NCBI RefSeq assembly: GCF_000706625.1
Contig: NZ_KL407334.1
Span: 1,370,316-1,434,315, forward strand
DNA from: Bartonella koehlerae C-29
GTDB lineage: Bacteria; Pseudomonadota; Alphaproteobacteria; Rhizobiales; Rhizobiaceae
Reading direction: 5' to 3'
DNA: 64,000 bases
The notes below the pieces were generated by a model, which was not told where the DNA came from, ran no database searches, and saw nothing but the letters and a program-made list of their open reading frames with translations. The translations under genes were made by a program, and so were the position numbers. Within the stretch, counting starts at the first letter, position 1; each line of letters begins with the position of its first letter. Positions 30,097 through 39,937 of the stretch are shown piece by piece.

Positions 30097-30887
30097 ACTG
30101 CTACCGACGCCTTGATATGTGGTTGTGCATCATAATTAAGCAATTCAAAATCCTCAAATTTAAAAGAAAAAAGATCTGTTACCGCTGGATTTATATGCAT
30201 CAACGGCAAAGCATTTGGTATACGAGACAATTGATGTTGAGCCTGTTCAAAATGATTAGAATAAAGATGGGCATCACCAAGAGTATGAATAAAATCGCCG
30301 ACTTTAAGACCACTTACTTGTGCAATCATCATTGTTAACAACGCATAAGAAGCAATATTGAACGGAACACCTAAGAAAATATCTGCCGAACGTTGATAAA
30401 GTTGGCAAGACAACTTACCATCGGCAACATAAAACTGAAAAAGACAATGGCAAGGTGGAAGAGCCATTTCCTCTATCGAGGCAGGATTCCACGCAGATAC
30501 AATTAAACGACGAGAATCAGGCATTTTTTTAATCATCATCAAAAGATGACTAATCTGATCAATATGACATCCATTAGGAACTGGCCAAGAACGCCACTGA
30601 TAACCATAAATAGGACCAAGATTGCCTTTTTCATCAGCCCATTCATCCCAAATTGACACACCATGTTCTTTCAACCAAGCGATATTGGTATCACCTCTAA
30701 GAAACCACAAAAGCTCATAAATGATCGAGCGTAAATGCAATTTCTTCGTTGTTAATAATGGAAATCCAGCCTGTAAGTCAAACCGCATCTGATAACCAAA
30801 AACCGACCGTGTTCCAACACCAGTTCTGTCAGTACGATCAATGCCTTTATTTAAAACATGAGATAAAAGATTAAGGTAGGTTTTCAT
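30093..30887 (-). CDS. thyA: Thymidylate synthase (ThyA type)
   Basis: ThyA makes dTMP from dUMP with methylene-tetrahydrofolate. At 264 residues it has the E. coli length, and the catalytic cysteine is C146 in [10 protein letters not shown], the same number as in E. coli. [16 protein letters not shown] near the N-terminus binds phosphate, and [18 protein letters not shown] is the dUMP-binding signature. It is first in a thyA-folA pair with a 4-base overlap and faces away from kgtP. Confidence 0.97.
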   Translation of the reverse strand: MKTYLNLLSHVLNKGIDRTDRTGVGTRSVFGYQMRFDLQAGFPLLTTKKLHLRSIIYELLWFLRGDTNIAWLKEHGVSIWDEWADEKGNLGPIYGYQWRSWPVPNGCHIDQISHLLMMIKKMPDSRRLIVSAWNPASIEEMALPPCHCLFQFYVADGKLSCQLYQRSADIFLGVPFNIASYALLTMMIAQVSGLKVGDFIHTLGDAHLYSNHFEQAQHQLSRIPNALPLMHINPAVTDLFSFKFEDFELLNYDAQPHIKASVAV

Positions 30888-30972
30888 AATAAAGCAGTAT
30901 GACCGATTCTATTGATTATAGAAAATAGAAACCATAAAATTTATAAAAACATAGTTTAAATCTCTCTCCTCA

Positions 30973-30992
30973 AATTTCTTGCACAAGAAATT
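30973..30992. promoter_or_regulatory. Palindrome in the thyA-kgtP divergent promoter region
   Basis: AATTTCTTG and CAAGAAATT are perfect nine-base arms around CA, midway between the divergent thyA and kgtP starts. A TTGACG element at 31013-31018 lies shortly downstream and could be a -35 box for kgtP. The shape suits a dimeric regulator's operator. Confidence 0.4.
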
Positions 30993-31114
30993 ACCATGAT
31001 TTGATGAAATTTTTGACGCAAAAGATAAAATACTGTAGACAGCTCCTAGGGGAATAAATACAGGGATGATAATACAATACATAACAGTATGAAATAAAAT
31101 AAAGGGATAGACTT

Positions 31115-32422
31115 ATGGAGAATGAAAAAGCTCTAGCACCGCATGATACAAAAAAACGTGTTCTCTCTATTATATCTAGTGCATCAGGTAATCTGGTAGA
31201 ATGGTATGATTTTTACGTTTATTCTTTTACGTCCATCTATTTTGCATCACAGTTCTTTCCCTCTAATGGAGATGTTGTTACAGAACTTTTAAAGTCTTCT
31301 GTTGTTTTTTTTATCGGCTTTCTCATGCGTCCAATTGGTGGCTGGTTGTTTGGATTTATTGCTGATCGCTATGGGCGTAAACGTTCCTTGCTTATTTCTG
31401 TCTTTATGATGTGCGGTGGTTCGTTCCTCATTGCCATTCTTCCTACCTATGAAACGATTGGAGCAACAGCCGCGGTTCTACTTATTTTACTACGTATGCT
31501 TCAAGGACTTTCAGTTGGTGGTGAATATGGCACAACAGCAACTTATATGAGCGAAATTGCACTCAAAAATCGTCGTGGTTTCTTTAGTTCTTTCCAATAT
31601 GCCACACTTATTGGTGGTCAACTTCTCGCCAGTCTGGTTATGTTTATTCTGGCCCTGTATTTAACAGAAGATCAGTTAAAAGCATGGGGATGGCGTATTC
31701 CTTTTGCGATTGGCGGATTAGGAGCAATTGTTGCAATTTATCTGCGTCGTTCGCTTCATGAAACAACCACAGAAGAAAGTCGTTCTAAAAAACAGGCTGG
31801 CAGTCTTAAAGAACTGCTCTGCAATCACAGGAAAGCTTTCTTTCTCGTTATTGGCTTTACAGCTGCAGGTTCACTCACATTTTATACTTGTACGACTTAT
31901 ATGCAAAAGTATCTAATCACAACTACCGGATTTGATAAACACACGGCCACAACGATAATGACGGCTGCACTCTTCGTTTTCATGTTACTCCAACCCCTCT
32001 TTGGTTCTCTAGCCGATAAAATTGGTACAAAAGCCTCACTGCTTATTTGGAGTATTTTATCTATCATTTGTGTGATTCCTGCACTTAAAGTAATTGGTAA
32101 CACTAATGATACGTGGGTTGCATTATCCGTCGTAATTGGGATGTTCTGTATTATGAGTTTTTATACATCCGTTTCTGGTATCGTAAAAGCAGAAATGTTT
32201 CCTGCTTCAGTACGTGCAATGGGAGTTGGTCTCTCTTATGCCATTGCAAACGCGATATTTGGTGGTTCGGCTGAAACTGTAGCACTCGAATTTAAAAAGA
32301 TCGGCTATGAATCTGTATTTCATTTTTACATAGCCGGTATGATGATCATCGCATTTATCGCAATTCTCTTCATGCCAGATGCTCGTAAAAAAGGCTATCT
32401 ACAAGGCGATGATATTAATTAA
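31115..32422 (+). CDS. kgtP: Alpha-ketoglutarate permease, MHS family of MFS
   Basis: This 435-residue inner-membrane proton symporter takes up 2-oxoglutarate and perhaps related dicarboxylates. The sequence follows E. coli KgtP along its length: [15 protein letters not shown] at the first helix, LMRPIGGWLFGFIADRYGRK (MFS motif between helices 2 and 3), LQGLSVGGEYGTTATYMSE, and YTSVSGIVKAEMFPASVRA. The start is preceded by AAGGGATAG. A strong terminator follows. A decayed second copy lies about 900 bases downstream. Confidence 0.93.
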   Translation: MENEKALAPHDTKKRVLSIISSASGNLVEWYDFYVYSFTSIYFASQFFPSNGDVVTELLKSSVVFFIGFLMRPIGGWLFGFIADRYGRKRSLLISVFMMCGGSFLIAILPTYETIGATAAVLLILLRMLQGLSVGGEYGTTATYMSEIALKNRRGFFSSFQYATLIGGQLLASLVMFILALYLTEDQLKAWGWRIPFAIGGLGAIVAIYLRRSLHETTTEESRSKKQAGSLKELLCNHRKAFFLVIGFTAAGSLTFYTCTTYMQKYLITTTGFDKHTATTIMTAALFVFMLLQPLFGSLADKIGTKASLLIWSILSIICVIPALKVIGNTNDTWVALSVVIGMFCIMSFYTSVSGIVKAEMFPASVRAMGVGLSYAIANAIFGGSAETVALEFKKIGYESVFHFYIAGMMIIAFIAILFMPDARKKGYLQGDDIN

Positions 32423-32436
32423 CTTTTTAATTAAAC

Positions 32437-32472
32437 AAAAAAAGCTCAGAATTCAGAATACTGAGCTTTTTT
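32437..32472 (+). terminator. Rho-independent terminator after kgtP
   Basis: AAAGCTCAG (32441-32449) pairs with CTGAGCTTT (32461-32469), followed by a T run to 32472 and preceded by an A run. It is a strong hairpin directly behind the kgtP stop. Confidence 0.9.
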
Positions 32473-33338
32473 ATGTGTACAAAATAAATGAAATCAAGTG
32501 TTTTAAAACTTCCATCTCTACTTTCTGATACTATAAAGAAGCCTTAGAAAGAATACTGAACATTTTTTGAGAATTACTTATTCCATTAACAAAAAGTGCA
32601 TCTAACCCATCCCCATTCTTTTTAAGATAAACTCACAAAAACAAACAACAAAACCATTTTCAATTATAAGTGTACAGATTGCGAATTATCATAATATCTA
32701 TGTGCACAATAAACCGCGTCAAAGAAAAGCCAATTTTTTTGCCCTTACCTCACTATAGTAAACGCATTTAAAATTTAATACCTTGAAATAGTACAAATCT
32801 GTCAATGAATACGAAACAGTGCATAAACGCGCCTAAGAGTACCATTTTGTAAATAACAAAATGATATGAATCGGAAAATATGAGACTTCTATAGGTGTTT
32901 TATTTGTATCTAAATTCATAATGAAGAAAAGAAACTCTGTTTTTCTTAACCATAGTTAAAATAATGCGATTTAATCAATATAACATCCCTCAAAAACTGT
33001 CCAAGAATACAACTGATCGCTCAGAACAAAAATACAATTTACTCTCAAAACATTCATTTTCAAGAGGATACTCTTGTTCTTTTCAACATACAAAACTTGT
33101 AGCCGCTCTAAGAAATCATAAAAACCTAGTATAATGAAGCAAAATACAGTTTCCTTATTTTTTAACAATGGAAATTAAACTGCATCTGCTGTCACAAACT
33201 CATTCTCTCTCCATGCTCTTTCAATTTGAATGGTCAAGCTCATTGTATCACTTTTAAAACATTTAATAAAAAATCAAAATACAGTTTCATATGAATATCT
33301 TACTAGAAAAATAAAAACTGCGAAAAGGGGAACACTTC
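32473..33338. other. Spacer between kgtP and its decayed copy
   Basis: There is no supported gene in this AT-rich stretch of about 870 bases. A perfect inverted repeat CATTTTGT/ACAAAATG lies at 32843-32863 without a T tract. The 65-codon minus-strand frame at 32971 looks spurious. Confidence 0.4.
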
Positions 33339-34636
33339 ATGAAAAGCGAAATAACTTCAACACCACATGATACAAGGAAACGTATTTTTTCTATCATATC
33401 TAGCGCATCAATAAACTTAGTAGAATGGTATGATTTTTACGTTTACTCATTTACGTCAATTTATTTTGCATCACAGTTCTTTCCCTCAGGTGGTTTGTTA
33501 TACAACTGTTAAAAAACGCAGGAGTCTTTATTTATTGGTTTTCTTATACGCCATATTGGAGTGTAGCTCTTCGGCTTCATTGCCGACCGTTATGGATGTA
33601 AACGTTCAATGCTCATACTCTATTTTGTAATGTGTGGTGATTCTTTTCTCATAGCTATACTTCCCACTTACGAAACTATTGGAATAACAGCGACAATCCT
33701 TCTGCTTTTAATCCGAATGATGCAAGGACTTTCAGCAGGTGGTGAATATGATACAGCAGAAACTTATATGAGCGAAGTTGCCCTAAAAAGATATCGTGGT
33801 TTCTTTGCTTCTTCTCAATCTGCTACACTTATCACAGGACAGCTTCTTGCTAGTTTTATTACATTTATTTTAGCGCTTTATCTTACAGAAAATCAATTAA
33901 AATCACGGTGCTGACGTATTCCTTTTGTAATTGGTGGTTTAGGAGTAGTGGTTACGATTTATCTGCGTCGCTCACTTTATGAAACAACCACAAAAGAAAG
34001 CCGCTCTCAAATTCACACTGATAGTCTTATAGAACTTTTATCAAACACAGCAAAGCCTTCATTGTGATTGCTCTCTTTGCATCAGGAGGATCTCTCACAT
34101 TTTAAACACCTGTAAGACTTATATGCAGAAATACCTGATAACAACCACCGGTTTTGATAAACATACTGCCACAACGATAATGACTAGCGCATTGTTTGTT
34201 TTCCATACTATTCCAACCACTAGCTGGTATCTTAGCCGATAAAATTGGAACAAAAACTTTACTCATCATTTGGAGTATACTCTCTGCACTCTTTACATTT
34301 CCCGAGCTTAGCTTAATTGGCAACACACATAATTGCCCTATTACTCATTATTAGCATGCTCTGTATTACGAGTATGTACACATCGATCTCTTGTATTGTA
34401 AAATCAGCAATGTTCCCTGCTTCAGCACGAGCACTAAGAGTGAGTCTTTTCACGCTATTGTAAACGCATTATTTGGTAGCTCTGTTGAATATGTAACACT
34501 TGGATTTTTAAATATGGTATATGAATCACTCTTTTATTTTTACATAACCGGTGTGATGATCATTACATTCATCGCTCCTCTCTTTGTACTGAATATGAGA
34601 AAAGGAGGATACTTCCAAGATGATGAACTCTGTAAA
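33339..34636 (+). pseudogene. Decayed second copy of kgtP
   Basis: From ATG 33339 the sequence reads [20 protein letters not shown], then [17 protein letters not shown], closely like the intact kgtP upstream. A deletion near 33490 shifts the frame. Later blocks in other frames keep the order (GLSAGGEYDTAETYMSEVAL near 33730; TTTGFDKHTATTIMTS near 34145; the C-terminal FYITGVMIITFIAPLF near 34540). An in-frame stop replaces a tryptophan codon near 33912, and several more indels occur. It is a tandem paralogue that has lost function, and it keeps the same kind of terminator at its end. Confidence 0.93.
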
Positions 34637-34651
34637 TTTTCTCCATTAAAC

Positions 34652-34681
34652 AAAAAAGCCCAAAGGTCATTGAGCTTTTTT
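34652..34681 (+). terminator. Terminator after the kgtP pseudogene
   Basis: An A-rich run and AAAGCCCAA (34656-34664) pair imperfectly with TTGAGCTTT (34670-34678), followed by Ts. It is a decayed relative of the terminator behind intact kgtP. Confidence 0.65.
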
Positions 34682-34715
34682 GTAATGATTATATAAAATC
34701 CAGTTGTGATAGTAT

Positions 34716-35021
34716 TTAAATTTTATGAAGTGCATTTAATTGTCTAGCTATCAAATAATAAAAAGTCATACGACTTTTTCTACGATCTCCTGACATCATG
34801 TTTGCAACTTTTAAAACACTCCTCTTAGCACTCTGCTCATCAGCACCTAAAATATCTTGAACCCATTTTTCAACTCGCTCTAACTCTTGTGGATCCGATG
34901 TAGCAACGAGCGATGCATCCTGCTTTTTCATCACCAAAGCTAAACGATGACGAAGACGTTCTATTGCAGCTTCATCAGGATTTGGATCATATAATTTAAT
35001 ATCTGCTAGATCATTTGTCAT
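34716..35021 (-). CDS. DUF2853 family protein
   Basis: This is a 101-residue, soluble, highly charged protein of unknown function. The layout DLADIKLYDPNPDEAAIERL, DASLVATSDPQELERV and a C-terminal DRRKSRMTFYYLIARQ fits the DUF2853 family, which is common in alphaproteobacteria. The frame is open further upstream (to 35141), but GGAG nine bases before the ATG at 35021 and the family's usual length of about 100 residues support this start. It is alone on the minus strand, between the kgtP pseudogene and tmRNA. Confidence 0.82.
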   Translation of the reverse strand: MTNDLADIKLYDPNPDEAAIERLRHRLALVMKKQDASLVATSDPQELERVEKWVQDILGADEQSAKRSVLKVANMMSGDRRKSRMTFYYLIARQLNALHKI

Positions 35022-35153
35022 TCTGCCCATCTCCTCTTCAAAAATTAGCGGCTGTACTTTACAACCGCATCGTATAGTTTCATAAATAACTAGAGGACTT
35101 AAAATATTAACAACCCCCCTTTTCCAAAGGCTGTTCTTCATCTATATTTAGAG

Positions 35154-35478
35154 AGCTGGCTTGCCAGCTATGGTAATAAATGGACAATGAAATAAACTTA
35201 TTGGACCCGGGGGCAGTACCCGGCGCCTCCACCAAAATATAATTTAGTTTGTTATATTTTGGTGGGGGCGAAATAGGATCGACAAAAGTGTAAAGATTGC
35301 TCTTTTACTCGGTATAGTACCACCGTTATCGGACTAAATGAATAGTTGCAAATGACAACTATGCGGAAGCACGTCTCGCCGCGTGAGGTGGTGTGAATGC
35401 TTCAAATTAAGCCTTAAACCGTCGCAGGTTTAAGCGGGGTTCGAAGGCACCTGGCAACAGAAGCCTTCACTTTTGTCA
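35154..35478 (+). ncRNA. ssrA: tmRNA, circularly permuted two-piece form
   Basis: tmRNA frees stalled ribosomes and tags the nascent peptide for proteolysis. The gene order is permuted. The acceptor piece comes first, with T-arm CCGGG/CCCGG (around 35207-35223) and acceptor strand CGCCTCC ending in an encoded CCA at 35232-35234. A spacer follows, then the coding piece starting at GGGGGCG (35264), which pairs with the acceptor strand with one G-U. The tag frame is 35348-35386, GCA to TGA, encoding ANDNYAEARLAA. Helix GACAAAAGTG pairs with CACTTTTGTC at 35468-35477. The outer ends are approximate; a short perfect stem at 35154-35169 marks the probable 5' side. Confidence 0.9.
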
Positions 35479-35641
35479 GTATGATTGATTGAGATTTCAA
35501 ACACTATTTATCATAAAATTTCGTGTTTTTCGCGATTAATAAGATGCATCATAGATAAAATATTGCTAACTTAAATAAACATTTTATTGCACGATACCAT
35601 TTACGTTCAACTGCTGTGTAAAATAAAAGGAATAAATTTCG

Positions 35642-36187
35642 ATGGTTCAAGATCAAATCCGTTACGATATTCTCGTTCAGGATGCGCTGCGTGGGGTTAT
35701 ACGTAAGGTTTTATCGGAAGTTGCCAAAGCAGGTCTTCCGGGTAATCACCATTTTTTTATTACTTTTTTGACAAATGCACCGGGAGTAAAGATTTCTACT
35801 CGGCTTAAAAGTCGTTATCCAGAACAAATAACAATTGTATTACAACATCAATTTAGAGACTTAAACGTGTCAGAAACTGCTTTCGAAGTAACCCTCTCTT
35901 TTAGAGAAATCAGCGAAAAATTAGTAATTCCTTTTCATTCTATCCAAGTATTTTATGACCCTGTAGCAGCATTTGAAGCAGCATTTGACTTGCCTTCAAA
36001 CCTTAATTCTAAAGAAGGTGAAAATTTAGAAAATATTGAGTCTACACCTGTTATTTTTTCGGACAAACAAAAAAAAGAAAACAAATTCAAAAAAGAACAA
36101 AGTTCTAAAACAAATAAAGACTCTTCAAACAATGATACCAAACAAAGTGCTGAGGTTGTTTCTTTAGATTCTTTTCGAAAAAAATAA
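35642..36187 (+). CDS. sspB: SspB-alpha, ClpXP adaptor protein
   Basis: This is a 181-residue adaptor that hands ssrA-tagged and other substrates to the ClpXP protease. The folded N-terminal domain (about 1-115) opens with QIRYDILVQDALRGVIRKVL and contains HHFFITFLTNAPGVKI and IPFHSIQVFYDPVAAF, typical of the alphaproteobacterial SspB family. A charged flexible linker rich in Lys/Asn/Ser follows. The tail ends in EVVSLDSFRKK, the ClpX-docking peptide found in this family. It lies about 160 bases after the tmRNA gene that makes its substrates' tag. Confidence 0.93.
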   Translation: MVQDQIRYDILVQDALRGVIRKVLSEVAKAGLPGNHHFFITFLTNAPGVKISTRLKSRYPEQITIVLQHQFRDLNVSETAFEVTLSFREISEKLVIPFHSIQVFYDPVAAFEAAFDLPSNLNSKEGENLENIESTPVIFSDKQKKENKFKKEQSSKTNKDSSNNDTKQSAEVVSLDSFRKK

Positions 36188-36198
36188 ATAATTTTCCT

Positions 36199-36405
36199 AT
36201 GACAAAACTGATTAACCTTCGCCAATTTCGAAAACAAAAAAAACGTGCAGAACGAGCTGTTCATGCAGAAGAGAATCGTTATCGTTTTGAACGAACAAAA
36301 GCTGAAAAAAATTTTGAACAAAAAGAATCCTTAAAAACACAAAAATTTCTTGATCAAAACCGTTTGTGGCACAGTGAAAAAGTAAGAAAGAATGGAAATA
36401 AGTGA
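36199..36405 (+). CDS. DUF4169 family small protein
   Basis: This is a 68-residue, strongly basic, helical protein. The start TKLINLRQFRKQKKRAERA and NRYRFERTKAEKNFEQ follow the DUF4169 pattern (NLR..RK...R, NR..FGRTKAEK). The function is unknown. It lies 11 bases after sspB and overlaps the next gene by 14 bases, so it is probably in the same transcript. Confidence 0.8.
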   Translation: MTKLINLRQFRKQKKRAERAVHAEENRYRFERTKAEKNFEQKESLKTQKFLDQNRLWHSEKVRKNGNK

Positions 36406-36643
36406 TTCTATTGATTGGTCAAAAGTGACTTTGCAAAAAGTATCTGTTCGCATTAATGGACATGCAACAAGTGTATCTTTAGAGCAACCGTTTTTGGACA
36501 TTCTGAAAGCCATAGCACGTAAAAAAGGACAATCTTTAGCCTTTATTATCACTGATATTGACAGCAAAAGACCCCAACAAATGAATCTTTCCTCTTCATT
36601 ACGCATTTATGCACTTGAGAGTGTTCTCACCCAACGCCTTTAA
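36392..36643 (+). CDS. Ribbon-helix-helix domain protein
   Basis: This is an 83-residue protein with a predicted RHH fold: a short strand (VTLQKVSVRINGHATSVSLE) followed by two helices (PFLDILKAIARKKGQSLAFI and SSLRIYALESVL). This is the alphaproteobacterial ribbon-helix-helix family usually next to sspB and DUF4169 genes. A DNA-binding role is inferred from the fold. It overlaps the preceding gene by 14 bases. Confidence 0.82.
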   Translation: MEISDSIDWSKVTLQKVSVRINGHATSVSLEQPFLDILKAIARKKGQSLAFIITDIDSKRPQQMNLSSSLRIYALESVLTQRL

Positions 36644-36763
36644 TATCCGTTTTTATTTTTCACGATCTTTGTCTTTTTTATTCAGCTGAAGGTATTGTTT
36701 CTTTTAAGGAAAAGTTTTTTAAACCTAGCACTCAGATAAAAAAAAGACTACACAGAAGGTATA

Positions 36764-39100
36764 ATGAATAATTTTTCTAATCAAATACCATTCTTTGAAG
36801 ATACCTCCTCTCCCCATAAGCATGAAAATAACTCTGGGTTAACCGCCCGCATTGTAACAGCAGAAGAAAAAACACGATATAGTGCTGATTATTTGGAAAA
36901 GCTCAATCCCGAACAACAACAGGCCGTTATGAATACAGAAGGGCCTCTTTTAGTTCTTGCAGGTGCTGGTACTGGAAAAACGCGCGTTCTGACAACGCGC
37001 ATTTCTCATATTTTGCACTCTGGGCTTGCTTCACCTCAACAAATACTCGCTGTAACTTTCACCAACAAAGCAGCACGTGAAATGAAAATGCGTATTAGTG
37101 AACTTATTGGTGAAATTGTTGAAGGCATGCCTTGGCTTGGAACTTTTCATTCCACCGGTGCAAAGATTTTGCGCCGCCATGCAGAACTTGTGAACTTAAA
37201 AAGTAACTTTACAATTCTTGATAGTGATGATGTTACTCGGCTTTTAAAACAGCTTATTCAAGCTGAAGGATTGGACGATAAGCGTTGGCCCGCAAGAAAC
37301 CTTTCCATAATGATTGATTCTTGGAAAAACCAAGGACTTTCACCGGAACGTATTTCAGAAAGTGACGCCCATTCCTTTGGTAACGGCATGGGACGTGAAC
37401 TTTATCGAAGCTATCAGAATCGATTAAAAAGTCTCAATGCATGTGATTTTGGTGATCTTCTGCTTCATTCTATCTCTATCTTCCAAAATAACCCAGACAT
37501 TCTTCGCGATTATCATTCTAAATTCCGTTATATTCTTGTAGATGAATATCAAGATACGAATACAGCACAATATCTTTGGCTCCGCCTTTTGGCACAACAA
37601 CCTAAGGGACAATATATCAACCTTTGTTGTGTTGGTGATGATGACCAATCCATTTATGGATGGCGTGGTGCTCAAGTTGACAACATATTACGTTTTGAAA
37701 AAGATTTTCCTCCTGCAAAAATTATTCGTTTAGAACGCAATTATCGCTCAACATCTCATATTCTTCAAACCGCTTCTCATCTGATTTCTCATAATCAAGG
37801 AAGACTTGGGAAAACTCTTTTTTCTGATCAAGTAAATACCGAAGAAGAAAAAGTAAAAATTCATGCTGCTTGGGATTCTGGAGAAGAAGCTCGCGCAATT
37901 GGAGAAGAAATTGAACGCGCGCAACAAGCCGGTCATTCATTAAATCATATGGCTATATTGGTGCGTGCATCATTCCAAATGCGTGAATTTGAAGATCGCT
38001 TTGTAACACTTGGTCTCAATTACCGTGTCATTGGGGGTCCACGCTTTTATGAACGAATGGAAATACGTGATGCCATGGCCTATTTGCGTGTTGTGGTTCA
38101 ACCAGCAGATGACTTAGCTTTTGAACGTATTATTAACATACCAAAACGTGGTTTAGGAGATGCGACTTTACGCACTATTTATGAGAGTGCACGTACACGC
38201 GCTATTCCTCTATTTACCGCTGCCACTGAAATCATTGAAACGGATGAGTTAAAGCCCAAAGCACGCAGCACTCTGCGAAGTGTTGTTGAAAACTTCCGTC
38301 GCTGGCAAAATATGCTACAAAACACACCGCATAGAGAACTTGCTGAAATAATCCTCGATGATTCAGGCTATACAGCTATGTGGCTAGAAGATCGCTCACC
38401 GGAAGCACCAACACGACTAGAAAATCTCAAAGAAATGGTTCGCTCTATGGAACAATTCGTGAGCCTCCCTAGTTTTTTAGAACATGTTGCACTGGTTATG
38501 GATGCTGAAAACGATGAAAATACTGATGCAGTCAACATTATGACTCTCCATTCAGCTAAAGGGCTTGAATTTGAAACCGTTTTTCTTCCTGGTTGGGAAG
38601 AAGGGCTCTTTCCCCACCAGCGTTCATTAGATGAAGGCGGGCGTTCAGGATTAGAAGAAGAACGACGACTAGCTTATGTAGGGCTAACAAGAGCAAAAAA
38701 GCATTTGCATATATGGTTTGTATCCAATCGAAGAATTCATGGATTTTGGCAATCTACCCTTCCCTCTCGTTTTCTTAATGAATTACCAGAAGAACATATA
38801 GAAATCATAGAAATGAAAACATCTTATGGTAGCTATGGGAAGTCACACTTTAAACATCATAATCCCTTTTATAATGATTATTCGACACTAAAACAAAAAC
38901 ACGAACAAAAGAACATTAAAGGAAAAGTCATCACTCAATCAATCTCTGAAACTCCATCAGATTTTTCTATCAATGATCGAATTTTTCACATAAAATTCGG
39001 TTATGGTTATATCTCAGCAATAAATGGTCATAAATTAACCATTGTATTTGAAAAAGCAGGAGAAAAACGAGTGCTTGATAATTTTGTAAGCAAAGCTTAG
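36764..39100 (+). CDS. uvrD: UvrD/PcrA-type superfamily 1A DNA helicase
   Basis: This is a 778-residue 3'-5' helicase for nucleotide-excision and mismatch repair and for clearing proteins from DNA. Walker A GAGTGKT lies at residues 67-73, followed by VTFTNKAAREMKMRI, the DEYQDTN Walker B, DDDQSIYGWRGA, LERNYRS, and the C-terminal VNIMTLHSAKGLEFETVFL and LAYVGLTRAKKHL motifs. A C-terminal Tudor-like tail (FHIKFGYGYISAINGHKLTI) is present, as in PcrA/UvrD. The start ATG at 36764 is preceded by ACAGAAGGT. Whether it is the only UvrD-type helicase of the genome cannot be seen here. Confidence 0.93.
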   Translation: MNNFSNQIPFFEDTSSPHKHENNSGLTARIVTAEEKTRYSADYLEKLNPEQQQAVMNTEGPLLVLAGAGTGKTRVLTTRISHILHSGLASPQQILAVTFTNKAAREMKMRISELIGEIVEGMPWLGTFHSTGAKILRRHAELVNLKSNFTILDSDDVTRLLKQLIQAEGLDDKRWPARNLSIMIDSWKNQGLSPERISESDAHSFGNGMGRELYRSYQNRLKSLNACDFGDLLLHSISIFQNNPDILRDYHSKFRYILVDEYQDTNTAQYLWLRLLAQQPKGQYINLCCVGDDDQSIYGWRGAQVDNILRFEKDFPPAKIIRLERNYRSTSHILQTASHLISHNQGRLGKTLFSDQVNTEEEKVKIHAAWDSGEEARAIGEEIERAQQAGHSLNHMAILVRASFQMREFEDRFVTLGLNYRVIGGPRFYERMEIRDAMAYLRVVVQPADDLAFERIINIPKRGLGDATLRTIYESARTRAIPLFTAATEIIETDELKPKARSTLRSVVENFRRWQNMLQNTPHRELAEIILDDSGYTAMWLEDRSPEAPTRLENLKEMVRSMEQFVSLPSFLEHVALVMDAENDENTDAVNIMTLHSAKGLEFETVFLPGWEEGLFPHQRSLDEGGRSGLEEERRLAYVGLTRAKKHLHIWFVSNRRIHGFWQSTLPSRFLNELPEEHIEIIEMKTSYGSYGKSHFKHHNPFYNDYSTLKQKHEQKNIKGKVITQSISETPSDFSINDRIFHIKFGYGYISAINGHKLTIVFEKAGEKRVLDNFVSKA

Positions 39101-39158
39101 CATATACACAAAAAACTCCCTTTCCAAATGAAAAGCCATTTTTTACTTTATTTTAATA

Positions 39159-39789
39159 TTACTTCCATTTGTGAATAAAAACCTCAATGGATGAGTTTTG
39201 CGTATCAAACAATGCATCGTAAATCTTATAAAGTGGCCAATTTCATCAAGCCATCTCCAAAAGTATCCGAATCATACTATCGGGAAAGCGCATCCGCAAA
39301 AACTTTGCAGGAAAACCAGCAACAATCGTATCAGATAAAATATCCTTTGTTATAACAGCGTTAGCACAAAATGATAGCGCTCTATCCAATTACCACTCCA
39401 GACATAATAACTGTACCATATCCAATCCATACATCATACCCAATGGTAAAACGCTTTTCACAACGATTCTCACGAAAGGAACGATCTTAACAGCACATAG
39501 CAGAAATATTCATTAGGACGATATGTTATTCTATGTATTGAAAGATGTTCCATGGTATGTTCTAGTGCACTCATATAGACATAAGATGCAATAGAACAAA
39601 AACGCCCAATATCGCTTAAACAGCTTCACTGTTATGCTCAAAATAAGAAAAATCTCCAACCGTTACATCACGTAAAACCATCCGCTCGTTGATTTCTACA
39701 CAGCACTCCAATTTATAACCATGCAACCGTGCTGTTGCATTGATACTAATCTTACTCTCATAGAATCGAAGATCTTTCTCAGTATCCAT
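39159..39789 (-). pseudogene. Decayed hexapeptide-repeat acetyltransferase (phosphonate-locus type)
   Basis: Minus-strand translation from ATG 39789 gives SINATARLHGYKLECCVEIN, VTVGDFSYFEHNSEAV, then after a shift DIGRFCSIASYVYMSALEHT and ITYRPNEYF. Further blocks are FTIGYDVWIGYGTVIMSGVV, AVITKDILSDTIVAGFPAKF and a tail ending IEVFIHKWK at 39159. The order matches the left-handed beta-helix acetyltransferase family often annotated with phosphonate metabolism (TIGR03308-like). At least three frameshifts and several stops make it a pseudogene. Confidence 0.82.
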
Positions 39790-39937
39790 TTATCTTCCAC
39801 CAATGTATTTTTTTTCTTATTTTTTTTCAATAACATGAAAAAACAAACCACCTGATAAATACAATCAATCATGAAACAGAGATTGCAAAACTAATCCGCC
39901 AATGTTAAAATCTCCAGTAATTATAGAGAGACAAACT

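Noticed and set aside
33609-34696. Two open frames of about 101 codons that look like MFS proteins
   Set aside because: They are pieces of the kgtP pseudogene rather than separate genes.
35220-35275. The CTCCACCA end read as a tRNA gene
   Set aside because: The T-arm, acceptor and permuted order belong to the tmRNA acceptor piece; no anticodon arm is present.
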